From positions 1,116,001 to 1,180,000 of the forward strand of contig NZ_WELG01000002.1 of NCBI RefSeq assembly GCF_009184425.1: a stretch of DNA of 64,000 bases. The letters run 5' to 3'. The stretch's first letter is position 1, and each line of letters begins with the position of its first letter. The stretch is from Flagellimonas olearia. GTDB lineage: Bacteria; Bacteroidota; Bacteroidia; Flavobacteriales; Flavobacteriaceae. The notes under the pieces were generated by a model. It was not told the DNA's origin, searched no databases, and was given only the letters and a program-made list of their open reading frames with translations. Made by a program: the position numbers and the translations under genes. Below are positions 48,815 to 57,808 of the stretch, piece after piece.

Positions 48815-51800
48815 ATGATTCAAAAACTAAAGTATGTGTTTGTTTTTGCGGCGTTGCTCTCTATACAGGGGATTATGGCGCAAACAATTACCGGAACGGT
48901 TTCTGATGAAGCGGGTGTTCCGCTTCCTGGAGTCAACATTGTTGAAAAAGGAACCAGTAATGGTGTGTCATCCGATTTTGATGGAAATTACAGCATCACC
49001 GTAGCTGATGGTAGTGCTACCTTGGTGTTTTCATCTTTGGGGATGAGAACCATCGAAGTTTCGATCAATGGACGATCGACCATCAACCTAACAATGCAGG
49101 AGGATGCAGAGCAACTGGGAGAAGTTGTGGTTACTGCCCTTGGTATCAGTAGGGAGAAAAAATCATTGGGTTATGCGGTAACGGAAGTTCAGGGCGATGA
49201 GGTGTCTTTGGTAAAAGAGCCAAACGTGGTGAACTCTCTTGCAGGTAAAGTTGCCGGGGTCGTGGTTTCCAAGACCACTTCTGGTCCTGGTGGTGGTACC
49301 CGTGTGGTTATTCGGGGTAACAATTCCATTACAGGGAACAACCAGCCACTATATGTTGTGGATGGTGTGCCAATTGACAACAGTGGTTTAAGTACTGCTG
49401 GGGCTGGTGAATACAGTGTTCCGGATTTGGGTACTGGTGTTTCGGATATCAACCCAGACGACATTGAGTCAATTTCCGTACTTAAAGGTCCCAATGCTGC
49501 CGCTTTGTACGGGGCAAGGGCAAGTAACGGTGTGGTGATCATTACCACCAAAAAAGGAAAATTGGATACCGGATTGGGTATTTCCCTTACCTCAAGTGCC
49601 ACTTTTGAAAGTCCGTTTATCCTGCCTAAATTCCAAAATCAATATGGGCGAGGAACCGATGGTCTCTTTCCACAAGTGGATACAGGAGCTCCATTGGCCA
49701 ACCAAGTGAACACGGTAAGAAGTACCAGTTCTTGGGGTCCACGCTTTGATGGAAGCCAACAATTGGCCTACAATGGCCAGATGAGGGCGTATGAGGCTCA
49801 GCCTAACAATGTTGAAGACTTCTTTGAGACTGGGACAAGCTTTATAAATACTGTGGCATTGAGCTCAGGAAATGAGAATACTTCGGTTCGTTTCTCGTAT
49901 ACCAACTCTGATTTAGAGTCCATTTTGCCCAACTCTGGAGTGGATAGGGACAACTTTAACTTGCGTGCCTTCACCAATTTGTCTGACAAGTTGAGCTTGG
50001 ATGCAAGGGTTACCTACTTCTTGCAAACAGCCAATAACAGACCAACACAAGGTACGGAAGGGGTTATGGCCTACCTATGGCCTTTGGCAAGGAACGTTCG
50101 CACCAACGATCTTAAGATTTATCAAGATTTGGACAATCCAATTGATCCAAGTGATCCATATCGGGTAATCGCCCCTACATCATCTGGAGGTAACCCATAC
50201 TGGATTCTACAACATGATTCCAATCAGGATAGACGTTCCAGAATTACTGGTTTTGCCAAATTGCAATACGAGTTTACCGATTGGTTGTCTGCTTTTGTAA
50301 GGGTAGGTACCGATGCGATTACACAAGATACCGAGTCCGTTACCAGAACAGGACACCATTTCTTCCCTTCAGGAAGGGTAAATTACGGTAAGAACGATAG
50401 AACTGAGACCAACTATGATTTCTTGTTGATGTTCAACAAGGACTTGGGGGATAAGTTCAACCTTAATGCCAATGTTGGTGCAAATGCATTACGCTTGTCT
50501 AACATTCGTTCAAGCGCAAGGGGAGAGAATATCAAAATCCCTGGAAGACCTTTCTTGGACAATACAGAGGAATTGTTCGCTAGCCAGAGTGCCCTTATCA
50601 AAAAGAGCATCAACTCTGCGTATGGAGCACTTTCCTTGGCGTATGACAACACCATTTATTTGGATGTTACCGGTAGAAATGACTGGTCTTCTGCCTTGGC
50701 GGCCGAAAACCGTTCTTATTTTTACAGTTCTGCCAGTTTGAGTGTGCTGTTGAACGAAGCTTTTGATTTGGGAAGCAAGGTGAACCTATTGAAGTTGAGA
50801 GGTAGTATTGCCAATGTGGGTAACGACACCGATCCACAGCAGTTGGTGAACCTGTTCAGGATTGCAGCCAACGGATTCTTGGACAATGTTACCGTGAGCA
50901 GGGAAAAAACCTTGTTTAGCGAGAGTCTTCGTCCTGAGGATGTTACATCCACAGAATTTGGAGTGGAGTTCAGGGCTTTCAACAATAGATTCTTTGTGGA
51001 TGCATCGTATTATGACATCAGTTCCAAGGATTTGATCTTTGATGTGCCATTGGATCCAGGGACTGGATTTGATGATTTCAGAACCAATGTAGGGGAAATC
51101 AGTAACAAAGGTTTTGAGATACTTATCGGGGGAACACCCATTCAAACAGAAAATTTCTCATGGGATGTTTCTGCCAATATTTCCCGTAACGAAAACAAGT
51201 TGATAAGCTTGATCGAAGGACAGGATCTTTTCCAGTTCAGTAGCAGTAACTCAGGAGTGGTTTCCACGGTAGCTAGAGTAGGTGCTGGATATGGGGATAT
51301 TGAGGCAACTACTTGGGCAAGAAATGATGCCGGACAGTTGATCGTTACCGCTGAAGGTAGACCTGTGGCTACTTCGGAAAGAGAAAAATTTGGGAACTAC
51401 CAGCCCGACGCTGCGGGTGGTTTTACCAATACCTTCCGCTACAAAAACTTTACCCTTAACTCCTTGATCGATTTTAGGATCGGTGGTGAAGTGTACTCAG
51501 CTACGGATGCTGGTTTGGATGCTGCAGGGGTTTCCGAAAGATCTCTTCAGTATAGAGAAGGAGGGATTCTTGTAGATGGTGTCATAGACAACGGAGATGG
51601 TACCTATACTCCCAATACAACTACCATCAGCGCCCAAGATTACTGGGGTGCGGTTAGCAATATTGGTTCCGAGTACGTATACGATCAAACCAATGTGAGA
51701 TTGCGTGAGGTGAGCCTTACCTATAGCTTCCCTAAAAAGATATTGGAAAAGACCTTTATCAAAGGTGCTTCATTGAGTGCAGTGGGAAGAAACTTGTTGT

Positions 51801-51931
51801 TCATCTATAAGAACGTGGATAACTTTGATCCTGAGTCAAGCTATTCCACTTCCAACCTTGGTCAAGGGGTGTTGTTCTATGCACTTCCTACAACAAGAAG
51901 CTTTGGACTTACATTAAATGTAAACTTTTAA
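48815..51931 (+). CDS. susC: SusC/RagA-family TonB-dependent outer-membrane transporter
   Basis: A 1038-residue outer-membrane receptor. It has a signal peptide (ending near GIMAQT), a carboxypeptidase-regulatory-like domain at about 24-95 (GTVSDEAGVPLPGVNIVEKGT, DFDGNYSI), a TonB-box-like EVVVTALG, the plug domain (about 110-235; SLAGKVAGVVVSK, VVIRGNNSI, PLYVVDGVPIDN, LKGPNAAALYGARASNGVV) and a 22-strand barrel ending in a C-terminal aromatic residue (LTLNVNF). With SusD it imports glycan oligosaccharides using TonB energy. It is followed 13 bases later by susD. The upstream region of 557 bases carries two LytTR-type words and a terminator-like hairpin. Confidence 0.97.
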   Translation: MIQKLKYVFVFAALLSIQGIMAQTITGTVSDEAGVPLPGVNIVEKGTSNGVSSDFDGNYSITVADGSATLVFSSLGMRTIEVSINGRSTINLTMQEDAEQLGEVVVTALGISREKKSLGYAVTEVQGDEVSLVKEPNVVNSLAGKVAGVVVSKTTSGPGGGTRVVIRGNNSITGNNQPLYVVDGVPIDNSGLSTAGAGEYSVPDLGTGVSDINPDDIESISVLKGPNAAALYGARASNGVVIITTKKGKLDTGLGISLTSSATFESPFILPKFQNQYGRGTDGLFPQVDTGAPLANQVNTVRSTSSWGPRFDGSQQLAYNGQMRAYEAQPNNVEDFFETGTSFINTVALSSGNENTSVRFSYTNSDLESILPNSGVDRDNFNLRAFTNLSDKLSLDARVTYFLQTANNRPTQGTEGVMAYLWPLARNVRTNDLKIYQDLDNPIDPSDPYRVIAPTSSGGNPYWILQHDSNQDRRSRITGFAKLQYEFTDWLSAFVRVGTDAITQDTESVTRTGHHFFPSGRVNYGKNDRTETNYDFLLMFNKDLGDKFNLNANVGANALRLSNIRSSARGENIKIPGRPFLDNTEELFASQSALIKKSINSAYGALSLAYDNTIYLDVTGRNDWSSALAAENRSYFYSSASLSVLLNEAFDLGSKVNLLKLRGSIANVGNDTDPQQLVNLFRIAANGFLDNVTVSREKTLFSESLRPEDVTSTEFGVEFRAFNNRFFVDASYYDISSKDLIFDVPLDPGTGFDDFRTNVGEISNKGFEILIGGTPIQTENFSWDVSANISRNENKLISLIEGQDLFQFSSSNSGVVSTVARVGAGYGDIEATTWARNDAGQLIVTAEGRPVATSEREKFGNYQPDAAGGFTNTFRYKNFTLNSLIDFRIGGEVYSATDAGLDAAGVSERSLQYREGGILVDGVIDNGDGTYTPNTTTISAQDYWGAVSNIGSEYVYDQTNVRLREVSLTYSFPKKILEKTFIKGASLSAVGRNLLFIYKNVDNFDPESSYSTSNLGQGVLFYALPTTRSFGLTLNVNF

Positions 51932-51944
51932 AAAATTTGCTACG

Positions 51945-53636
51945 ATGAAAAAAATGAAATTTATGGTATTTGGCCTTCTGAGTATGGTCACAATACTGTC
52001 CTGTACGAAAAATTTTGACGAGATGAATACCGATCAAAATGGATTTCTCTCCACAGAGGTGAGTGCCAAGTTCTTTTTGACGGATACCCAGTACAAATTG
52101 TATTCTCCAGACCGTTTTCCTTATTGGAGGGCACATTTGATCCATGCGGATAGATATGCCGGTCACTTCACATTTGGATTTAATGGTAGTTGGTGGGCCG
52201 ATGACTTGGGCTATACCTATAATGCGGGATACACCGATGCCGCTTATGGTTGGTTGGCCGGTTACTTGGGGAACATAAAAGGATTCACCGACTTTGTTAA
52301 GGAAGGTGGAGAACTTGAGAATGAGTACATGTATGCCATGGCTTTGATCATCAAGGGATTGTATTACCAAATGTATACCGAAACTTTCGGGATGGTTCCT
52401 TATACAGAAGCTGGTGTTGAAGGTATTTTAACGCCAAAGTACGATGATCAAAAGACCATTTATAAAGGTGTGATTGCCGAATTGGATGAGGCTATGGCCA
52501 TCATTGGTTCAGCGGAACGTACCGGTCTTGGTGTGGATGATGCCGGTGAAAATGATGTATACTGTGGTGGAGATCTACAGAAATGGAAGCGTTTGGCCAA
52601 TACACTAAAGCTTAGAATAGGAATGAGGGCTTTAGGTGCTCCTGGTGATGATTTTGCAGCATCTGCAATCAATGAAGCCCTTAGTGCTCCACTATTGGAT
52701 GATACTACGGGTAGTGTTGTCATGAACAAGGATTTTGTGATCAGTCAATGGGCCGCAGCTGCTTATGGTGACGTTTGGTACAACTTCGGAACAGGTTCCG
52801 ATTGGACGGTGAGCGGCACTTTGGTGAACTTGCTACAGGATAATAATGATCCTAGATTGGCTGCTTATGTGCAGCCTGCCAAGGGAGGTACCTTTAAGTT
52901 TGTGGATAATCCGGAAACCCCTGACCCGAGTTATCAGGAAAGGGTGGATTTTATCATCGGGGCCTTGGATGCTGCCGGAGCGGATTACACTACATCAATG
53001 TCTGGCGATACCACCATTGTTGAAATGCCGGCTGGTCAGTATGTAGGGCAACCATCCCGAATCAATGGGGATACTTATCCCTATGTTAGATATGATTTGT
53101 TCAGTATCCCTAGTGAGGCAGTGATCCAACAAAAAACTTCTTCGCAGGTGGATGGGTATCCTGAAATCATCCTTACCAGTGCAGAAGCCTATTTCTTGCA
53201 GGCCGAAGCGGTCTTGAAAGGACTTCAAGGAGCCACAGGGGATGCTCAGGATCTGTTCGCCAAAGGAATCAAGGAGGCCATGACCCTATGGGGAATTTCC
53301 GATGGTGATGCGGATATATATATCACTAATGAAGCTGCTGCGGATATCACAGTAGGTACCTTGGATGAGAAACTTGAGAAAATTGCCCACCAAAGATGGT
53401 TGGTAAGCTATACCGATGGTTTTGAAGCTTGGGCCGTTGTTCGTGATACCGGCTATCCTTCTGAATTGGCTGGAGGTGTGTCCGACCAGACCATTTTTGC
53501 CTTGGGTACACTGAACGGGGATTACCCACAACGTTTACGCTATGGTTCAGGGGCTCAGGATAACCCTAATTTCTCTGCAGTTGCGCCAGCGCAAGGAGAC
53601 GACATGCAAGGAACCACCTTGTGGTTCGCACAATAA
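51945..53636 (+). CDS. susD: SusD/RagB-family surface glycan-binding lipoprotein
   Basis: A 563-residue lipoprotein (lipobox TILSC, Cys20) with the SusD TPR-like helical core. Visible features are the N-terminal NFDEMNTDQNGF, the family segment ALIIKGLYYQMYTETFGMVPYTEA, a KRLANTLKLRIGMRA helix, and the C-terminal ILTSAEAYFLQAEAVLKG and HQRWLVSYTDGFEAWAVVRDTGYPSEL, where the last part forms the usual end. It forms the lid over SusC and binds oligosaccharide at the cell surface. It belongs to the SusD-like_2 type. A strong terminator follows at 53711. Substrate inferred only from the neighbouring fucosidase/sulfatase operon. Confidence 0.96.
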   Translation: MKKMKFMVFGLLSMVTILSCTKNFDEMNTDQNGFLSTEVSAKFFLTDTQYKLYSPDRFPYWRAHLIHADRYAGHFTFGFNGSWWADDLGYTYNAGYTDAAYGWLAGYLGNIKGFTDFVKEGGELENEYMYAMALIIKGLYYQMYTETFGMVPYTEAGVEGILTPKYDDQKTIYKGVIAELDEAMAIIGSAERTGLGVDDAGENDVYCGGDLQKWKRLANTLKLRIGMRALGAPGDDFAASAINEALSAPLLDDTTGSVVMNKDFVISQWAAAAYGDVWYNFGTGSDWTVSGTLVNLLQDNNDPRLAAYVQPAKGGTFKFVDNPETPDPSYQERVDFIIGALDAAGADYTTSMSGDTTIVEMPAGQYVGQPSRINGDTYPYVRYDLFSIPSEAVIQQKTSSQVDGYPEIILTSAEAYFLQAEAVLKGLQGATGDAQDLFAKGIKEAMTLWGISDGDADIYITNEAAADITVGTLDEKLEKIAHQRWLVSYTDGFEAWAVVRDTGYPSELAGGVSDQTIFALGTLNGDYPQRLRYGSGAQDNPNFSAVAPAQGDDMQGTTLWFAQ

Positions 53637-53710
53637 ACCAAATGATGTGAAGTGGTCCATTAAAGGATTTCTCATAGTTTGAGTTAGTTTTATTTAATAG
53701 TTAATTTTGG

Positions 53711-53745
53711 GCGAAGGAAGAGGTTTTCTCTTCCTTCGCTTTTTT
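53711..53745 (+). terminator. Rho-independent terminator after susD
   Basis: GCGAAGGAAGAG (53711-53722) pairs with CTCTTCCTTCGC (53728-53739) around a five-base loop, followed by six T residues. It lies 75 bases after the susD stop. The rest of the 300-base gap to nagB holds only the nagB promoter. Confidence 0.92.
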
Positions 53746-53904
53746 GTAGAGGTAGGACACCTGTGTGGAATGACAGGTTTGCAGATTCCCATTTTGTCCA
53801 ATGATTGGGGAATTGAAATCTGGAATGCAACAAATGTGTTAAAAAGATAGCGTTATCATAACCTATTCCATTCCATTAAATAAGGACTTGGTGAAAAATT
53901 GAAG

Positions 53905-53912
53905 TATCTTTG
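53905..53912 (+). promoter_or_regulatory. -7 box of the nagB promoter
   Basis: TATCTTTG is a perfect TAnnTTTG element 26 bases before the nagB ATG at 53938. No clear -33 TTTG was seen at the usual distance. Its presence, together with the terminator before it, indicates that nagB is transcribed independently of susCD. Confidence 0.6.
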
Positions 53913-53937
53913 TCAATTAACAATATAAGCAACTGTT

Positions 53938-55860
53938 ATGGAAGTAGCCATAGAACCAAAATCAATTCAGTATCAACCTGCGGGCCAATTTGAAGACACA
54001 CGCTTTGAAAAAATCCACAATGTTATTTTCAATGATTCCAAGACAGGGTCATTGGAAGTGGCCAAGGAAATTGCAAAGCTGATTCGGAAAAAGCAGGAGG
54101 CTGGAAAGAAATGTGTATTGGGATTGGCAACGGGATCATCACCCATTAAAGTATATGAAGAGTTGGTGCGCATGCACAAGGAAGAAGGGCTTAGTTTCAA
54201 GAACGTGGTCACCTTCAATTTGGATGAGTACTATCCCATGGAGCGGAACAATATCCAAAGCTACCATTACTTCATGCACCAGCATTTGTTCGATCATATT
54301 GATATTGATCCCGCTAATGTGAATATACCTGATGGTACCGTACCATCCGATAAACTTCAAAAATATTGTCGCAGCTACGAAAGCCAGATTGAGAAGGCTG
54401 GAGGATTGGACTTTCAATTATTGGGGATAGGCCGTACAGGACACATTGGTTTCAATGAACCAGGCTCGCACTTTAATTCTGCTACCAGGGACATTACTTT
54501 GGATCATATTACCCGAGTGGATGCGGCCCCCGCGTTCAAAGGACTGGAAAATGTGCCTAGAAAGGCCGTTACCATGGGGATAGGTACCATTAGAAAGGCA
54601 AAACGGATCGTTCTTTTGGCTTGGGGCCAGAACAAATCTGAAATTGTAAGGGATACCATTGAAGGGGAAATAAGCCCAGAGGTGCCCGCTACCTATCTTC
54701 AGGAACATTCCAATGCTACCTTTGTGTTGGATAAAGAAGCTGCTGCCCACCTTACCCGTATTGATACGCCTTGGTTGGTGCGCACTTGCGACTGGACCCA
54801 AGATCTTACCCACAAAGCTGTGGTTTGGCTAAGTTTGCAAAAAGAGAAGCCTGTATTGCAATTGACGGACAAGGATTATAACGATTCAGGAATGTCCGAT
54901 CTGTTGAGTACGGAGCAATCCTCATATGAAATCAATATCAGGACGTTCAATCGCTTGCAGCATACCATTACCGGATGGCCGGGTGGGAAGCCCAATGCGG
55001 ACGATACCAACCGTCCCGAGCGTGCCACGCCCGAAAAGAAACGTGTGATTATCTTCAGTCCACACCCAGATGACGATGTAATATCTATGGGAGGTACTTT
55101 TGATCGATTGGTTTCCCAAGGACATGAAGTACATATCGTTTATCAAACTTCAGGGAACATCGCTGTGGCGGACCATGAGGCTTTGAAGATAGCCGAGGTG
55201 GCCAACTCCATCACAAAGACAGATATATTCTCAAAAGTAATCGAGGACCTTAATGGAAAAACCGAGGAAGATTTTGATTCGGAATTGGTAAGAAAGATCA
55301 AAGGAAACATCAGGAGGAGTGAAAGCTACGGGGCTACCCGTTACATGGGGATTCCTGACAGCCAAGTGCACTTTTTGGACCTGCCATTCTATGAAACAGG
55401 GGCTATCCGTAAGAAGCCTTTGGGAGAGGATGACATCAAGATCATGAATGATATCATTGAGGAGATTAAGCCCCATCAAATTTATGCAGCAGGAGATTTG
55501 GCCGATCCACACGGCACGCACCGTGTATGTTTGGAGGCCTTGTTCGCTTCCTTAAAGGAATTGAAGGCCAAACCTTTCATGGATGATTGTTGGGTATGGT
55601 TGTACAGGGGAGCTTGGCATGAGTGGGAGATCCACGAGATAGAAATGGCGGTTCCCATGAGTCCGGCACAGGTGCTCAGAAAACGAAAGGCTATTTTTTA
55701 TCACCAAACCCAAAAGGACGGGGTAATGTTCCAAGGAGAGGACCTCAGGGAATTCTGGGTAAGGGCCGAGGACAGGAATAAAGAGACCGCACAAAAATAC
55801 CAGGCCCTGGGCTTGGCAAGCTATGCGGCCATGGAAGCCTTTGTGAGATATCACTACTAA
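53938..55860 (+). CDS. nagB: Glucosamine-6-phosphate deaminase fused to a PIG-L/LmbE domain
   Basis: This 640-residue fusion has a NagB domain (about 25-290) with LGLATGSSPIKVYEEL, VTFNLDEYY (Asp96) and GIGRTGHIGFNEPGS (His169, Glu174). It is joined to a C-terminal PIG-L/LmbE deacetylase-type domain from about 368 with the metal motif HPDDD (376-380) and AGDLADPHGTHR. NagB turns glucosamine-6-phosphate into fructose-6-phosphate and ammonia. The E. coli catalytic Asp141 position is Thr167 here. The role of the second domain is not known; deacetylation of N-acetylhexosamine phosphates is possible. The position after susD, with a GH20 gene in the fucose operon, fits hexosamine use, although it may be a housekeeping gene. 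Confidence 0.93.
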   Translation: MEVAIEPKSIQYQPAGQFEDTRFEKIHNVIFNDSKTGSLEVAKEIAKLIRKKQEAGKKCVLGLATGSSPIKVYEELVRMHKEEGLSFKNVVTFNLDEYYPMERNNIQSYHYFMHQHLFDHIDIDPANVNIPDGTVPSDKLQKYCRSYESQIEKAGGLDFQLLGIGRTGHIGFNEPGSHFNSATRDITLDHITRVDAAPAFKGLENVPRKAVTMGIGTIRKAKRIVLLAWGQNKSEIVRDTIEGEISPEVPATYLQEHSNATFVLDKEAAAHLTRIDTPWLVRTCDWTQDLTHKAVVWLSLQKEKPVLQLTDKDYNDSGMSDLLSTEQSSYEINIRTFNRLQHTITGWPGGKPNADDTNRPERATPEKKRVIIFSPHPDDDVISMGGTFDRLVSQGHEVHIVYQTSGNIAVADHEALKIAEVANSITKTDIFSKVIEDLNGKTEEDFDSELVRKIKGNIRRSESYGATRYMGIPDSQVHFLDLPFYETGAIRKKPLGEDDIKIMNDIIEEIKPHQIYAAGDLADPHGTHRVCLEALFASLKELKAKPFMDDCWVWLYRGAWHEWEIHEIEMAVPMSPAQVLRKRKAIFYHQTQKDGVMFQGEDLREFWVRAEDRNKETAQKYQALGLASYAAMEAFVRYHY

Positions 55861-55880
55861 AAACAAGAATTTCTTTATAT

Positions 55881-55913
55881 CAAAAGGCCCCCAACAAAGT
55901 TGGGGGCCTTTTG
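55881..55913. terminator. Bidirectional terminator between nagB and the nitroreductase gene
   Basis: CAAAAGGCCCCCAAC (55881-55895) pairs perfectly over 15 bases with GTTGGGGGCCTTTTG (55899-55913) across three A residues. A/T runs within and beside the stem allow termination from both sides. It lies between two convergent genes. Confidence 0.93.
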
Positions 55914-55931
55914 ATTTTTGCCATTTCAGCT

Positions 55932-56594
55932 TTAGATGCTTTCAAACAAAAGTTCCAAAGGCTTTCTGACTTTCGGTTGGTTTTGGGTTTTGTCATCGGG
56001 ACTTCTATAACCAATAGGGGCCACTAGGGATGCATTCAGGCCTTTTTCGGTCAACCCTAATATCTCATTGTATTTTTTGGCTTCAAAGCCTTCCATGGGG
56101 CAGGCGTCAATTTGTAGGTCGGCACAAACGGCCAACAAATTGCCCAAGGCCAAGTAGGTTTGATGTTTGGTCCAAGAAGCTTGGGTTTCTTTGGATTGTG
56201 CCCCAATTTTCAACTTCATGAAATCCCCATAGCCTTTCAGGTCTTCCACGTTGAGTTGTCTTGCTTTCGCCGTAAGATCAATATATTGATCAATATGATG
56301 TGGTTTCACTTCAGCATAATTACAGAAAACAAATAGGTGTGAGGCGTCCACGATCTGACTTTGGTTCCATGATGCGGGCAATAATTTTTCGCGGGTCTCC
56401 CGATCTTCTATGATCAATACTTTGTACAGTTGCAGTCCATATGAAGATGTGGATAGCTGCACGGCACGTTTTATGATTTCAAGGTTTTCATCGGACACTT
56501 TTTGATCAGAGTCGAACTTTTTGGTGGCATACCGCCATTCCTGTTTTTGGATGAATTCCATTCCTGTGGTTTTAGGTATTGTACTAGATTGCAT
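55932..56594 (-). CDS. NAD(P)H-dependent nitroreductase-family oxidoreductase
   Basis: A 220-residue FMN-dependent nitroreductase of the NfsB/DrgA type. The N-terminal WRYATKKFDSDQKVSDENLEIIKRAVQLSTSSYGLQ carries the FMN phosphate-binding Arg/Lys residues. The central VDASHLFVFCNYAEV and C-terminal DACPMEGFEAKKYNEILGL with VAPIGYRSPDD are typical. A second ATG (56561) is possible. Such cytoplasmic enzymes reduce quinones, nitro compounds or dihydropteridines; the natural substrate is unknown. It immediately follows the GNAT gene (1-base gap), and that gene overlaps the transporter gene, forming a three-gene unit. Confidence 0.88.
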   Translation of the reverse strand: MQSSTIPKTTGMEFIQKQEWRYATKKFDSDQKVSDENLEIIKRAVQLSTSSYGLQLYKVLIIEDRETREKLLPASWNQSQIVDASHLFVFCNYAEVKPHHIDQYIDLTAKARQLNVEDLKGYGDFMKLKIGAQSKETQASWTKHQTYLALGNLLAVCADLQIDACPMEGFEAKKYNEILGLTEKGLNASLVAPIGYRSPDDKTQNQPKVRKPLELLFESI

Positions 56595-56595
56595 A

Positions 56596-57327
56596 TCAGA
56601 TGTTTTGTGTTTTCAATTGGTAGTTTTCCATTAAAAAATCATGGGTGAACCCCATTTTTAGATACATATTCTTGGCCATTTCCGAGGCCTGTAAAGTTGC
56701 CATTGATGCTCCTTGGTCTATGCCCTTATTTAAAACATGATGCATGATTTCGGTAGCATAGCCTTGCTTGCGTTGTTCAGGGTCAATGCCCAGGGCATGT
56801 ACACCCAAGGTTTTTCCGGTAGTGTACATAATCACGGTGCCAACCAGTTGTTTTTTGTAATACACCAAGAAATAGGGAATCTTGCTTGCGGTTTTTAAGG
56901 GGGTTTCCGGACTTATCCTATAATGGAAGGCCCGATAAAATGTGCTGCTCCATGTTTCTGCCTCCAAATCTTGGGTTACACGGACAAATTCAATGCTTTT
57001 CTGGGTTTCAAACTTGCCTTCGAGAGAAAGACTCATTCCATACTGTAAGGATTTAAGGGAAAAGCCCGCTTCAGCTATTGATGAATTCTTTGTTGAATTC
57101 AAATTGAAGTGTGAAAAGGTCATGCCTTTGTTGCGCTCCATTTGAGCCTTGATTTTTTGCAGCGATTTTTCGGAAAGGACAGCATCGGTCCAAATCCGAT
57201 TGGGCCACTGTGAATTTTCTATGGTTGAGGTATGAATACCCTCATGATTTTTATGACCATGAAACGTTTCCCCTGCGATGCTCCACAATTGGGTCAAGTT
57301 TTCAATATTTAATACTGTGGTGTTCAT
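56596..57327 (-). CDS. GNAT-family N-acetyltransferase
   Basis: A 243-residue protein whose C-terminal half is the GNAT core: FLVYYKKQLVGTVIMYTTG, the motif A LGVHALGIDPEQRKQGYATEIMHHVL with the Q-x2-G-x-A acetyl-CoA loop, and MATLQASEMAKNMYLKMGF. The N-terminal half is unassigned. The substrate is unknown. Its ATG overlaps the stop of the transporter gene (ATGA, 57324-57327), so the two are coupled, and the nitroreductase gene follows at once. The set may deal with a small toxic or amine compound, but this is speculative. Confidence 0.87.
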   Translation of the reverse strand: MNTTVLNIENLTQLWSIAGETFHGHKNHEGIHTSTIENSQWPNRIWTDAVLSEKSLQKIKAQMERNKGMTFSHFNLNSTKNSSIAEAGFSLKSLQYGMSLSLEGKFETQKSIEFVRVTQDLEAETWSSTFYRAFHYRISPETPLKTASKIPYFLVYYKKQLVGTVIMYTTGKTLGVHALGIDPEQRKQGYATEIMHHVLNKGIDQGASMATLQASEMAKNMYLKMGFTHDFLMENYQLKTQNI

Positions 57328-57773
57328 TTTGAATTGATTAAAAATATTCCAGTGATTAGGGCGCCAACGCCGATTAATTTTCTAGGGGTAAGAGGTTCAA
57401 TGGGGAGATTCAACCAGCCAAATTTACCTGCCAAGAGGGAAAAGAGCAGTTGTCCGCATAGTCCCAAGGCAATCATTTTTGAAATTCCCAATTTGGGAAT
57501 GGTATAGAAATAAAGTGAAATGCCTATCATACTGAACAATCCGCCTACAAACCATAAATACCAGGGTACTTCATATACTATTTGGGCCGATACTTCCCCT
57601 TTGTTTGTAAAAAATATAAAACAGCTCCCAAAAATGGCACTCGCAATGGAGGTAGATACCACTGCCACCACGGGATGTTTGGTCAAAGCACCCAATTGGG
57701 TGTTGAAACCGGCCTGAACGGCAAGGAAAACACCTCCTGTGAAAGCTAAAATATAAAGTACAACTAATTTCAT
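57324..57773 (-). CDS. DMT-superfamily YdcZ-like membrane protein
   Basis: A 149-residue integral membrane protein with five hydrophobic segments (LVVLYILAFTGGVFLAVQAGF, VVSTSIASAIFGSCFIFF, WYLWFVGGLFSMIGISLYF, MIALGLCGQLLFSLLAG and VGALITGIFLI). The N-terminal AGFNTQLGALTKHPVVA is typical of the DUF606/YdcZ family, small relatives of drug/metabolite transporters. Two copies or a dimer are normally needed for a full transporter. The substrate is unknown. First gene of a coupled three-gene unit, 35 bases after a Crp-family regulator on the same strand. Confidence 0.85.
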   Translation of the reverse strand: MKLVVLYILAFTGGVFLAVQAGFNTQLGALTKHPVVAVVSTSIASAIFGSCFIFFTNKGEVSAQIVYEVPWYLWFVGGLFSMIGISLYFYTIPKLGISKMIALGLCGQLLFSLLAGKFGWLNLPIEPLTPRKLIGVGALITGIFLINSK

Positions 57774-57808
57774 GGGACAAAGGTCCGTAGGGTAATCGAC
57801 TTTTGTCT

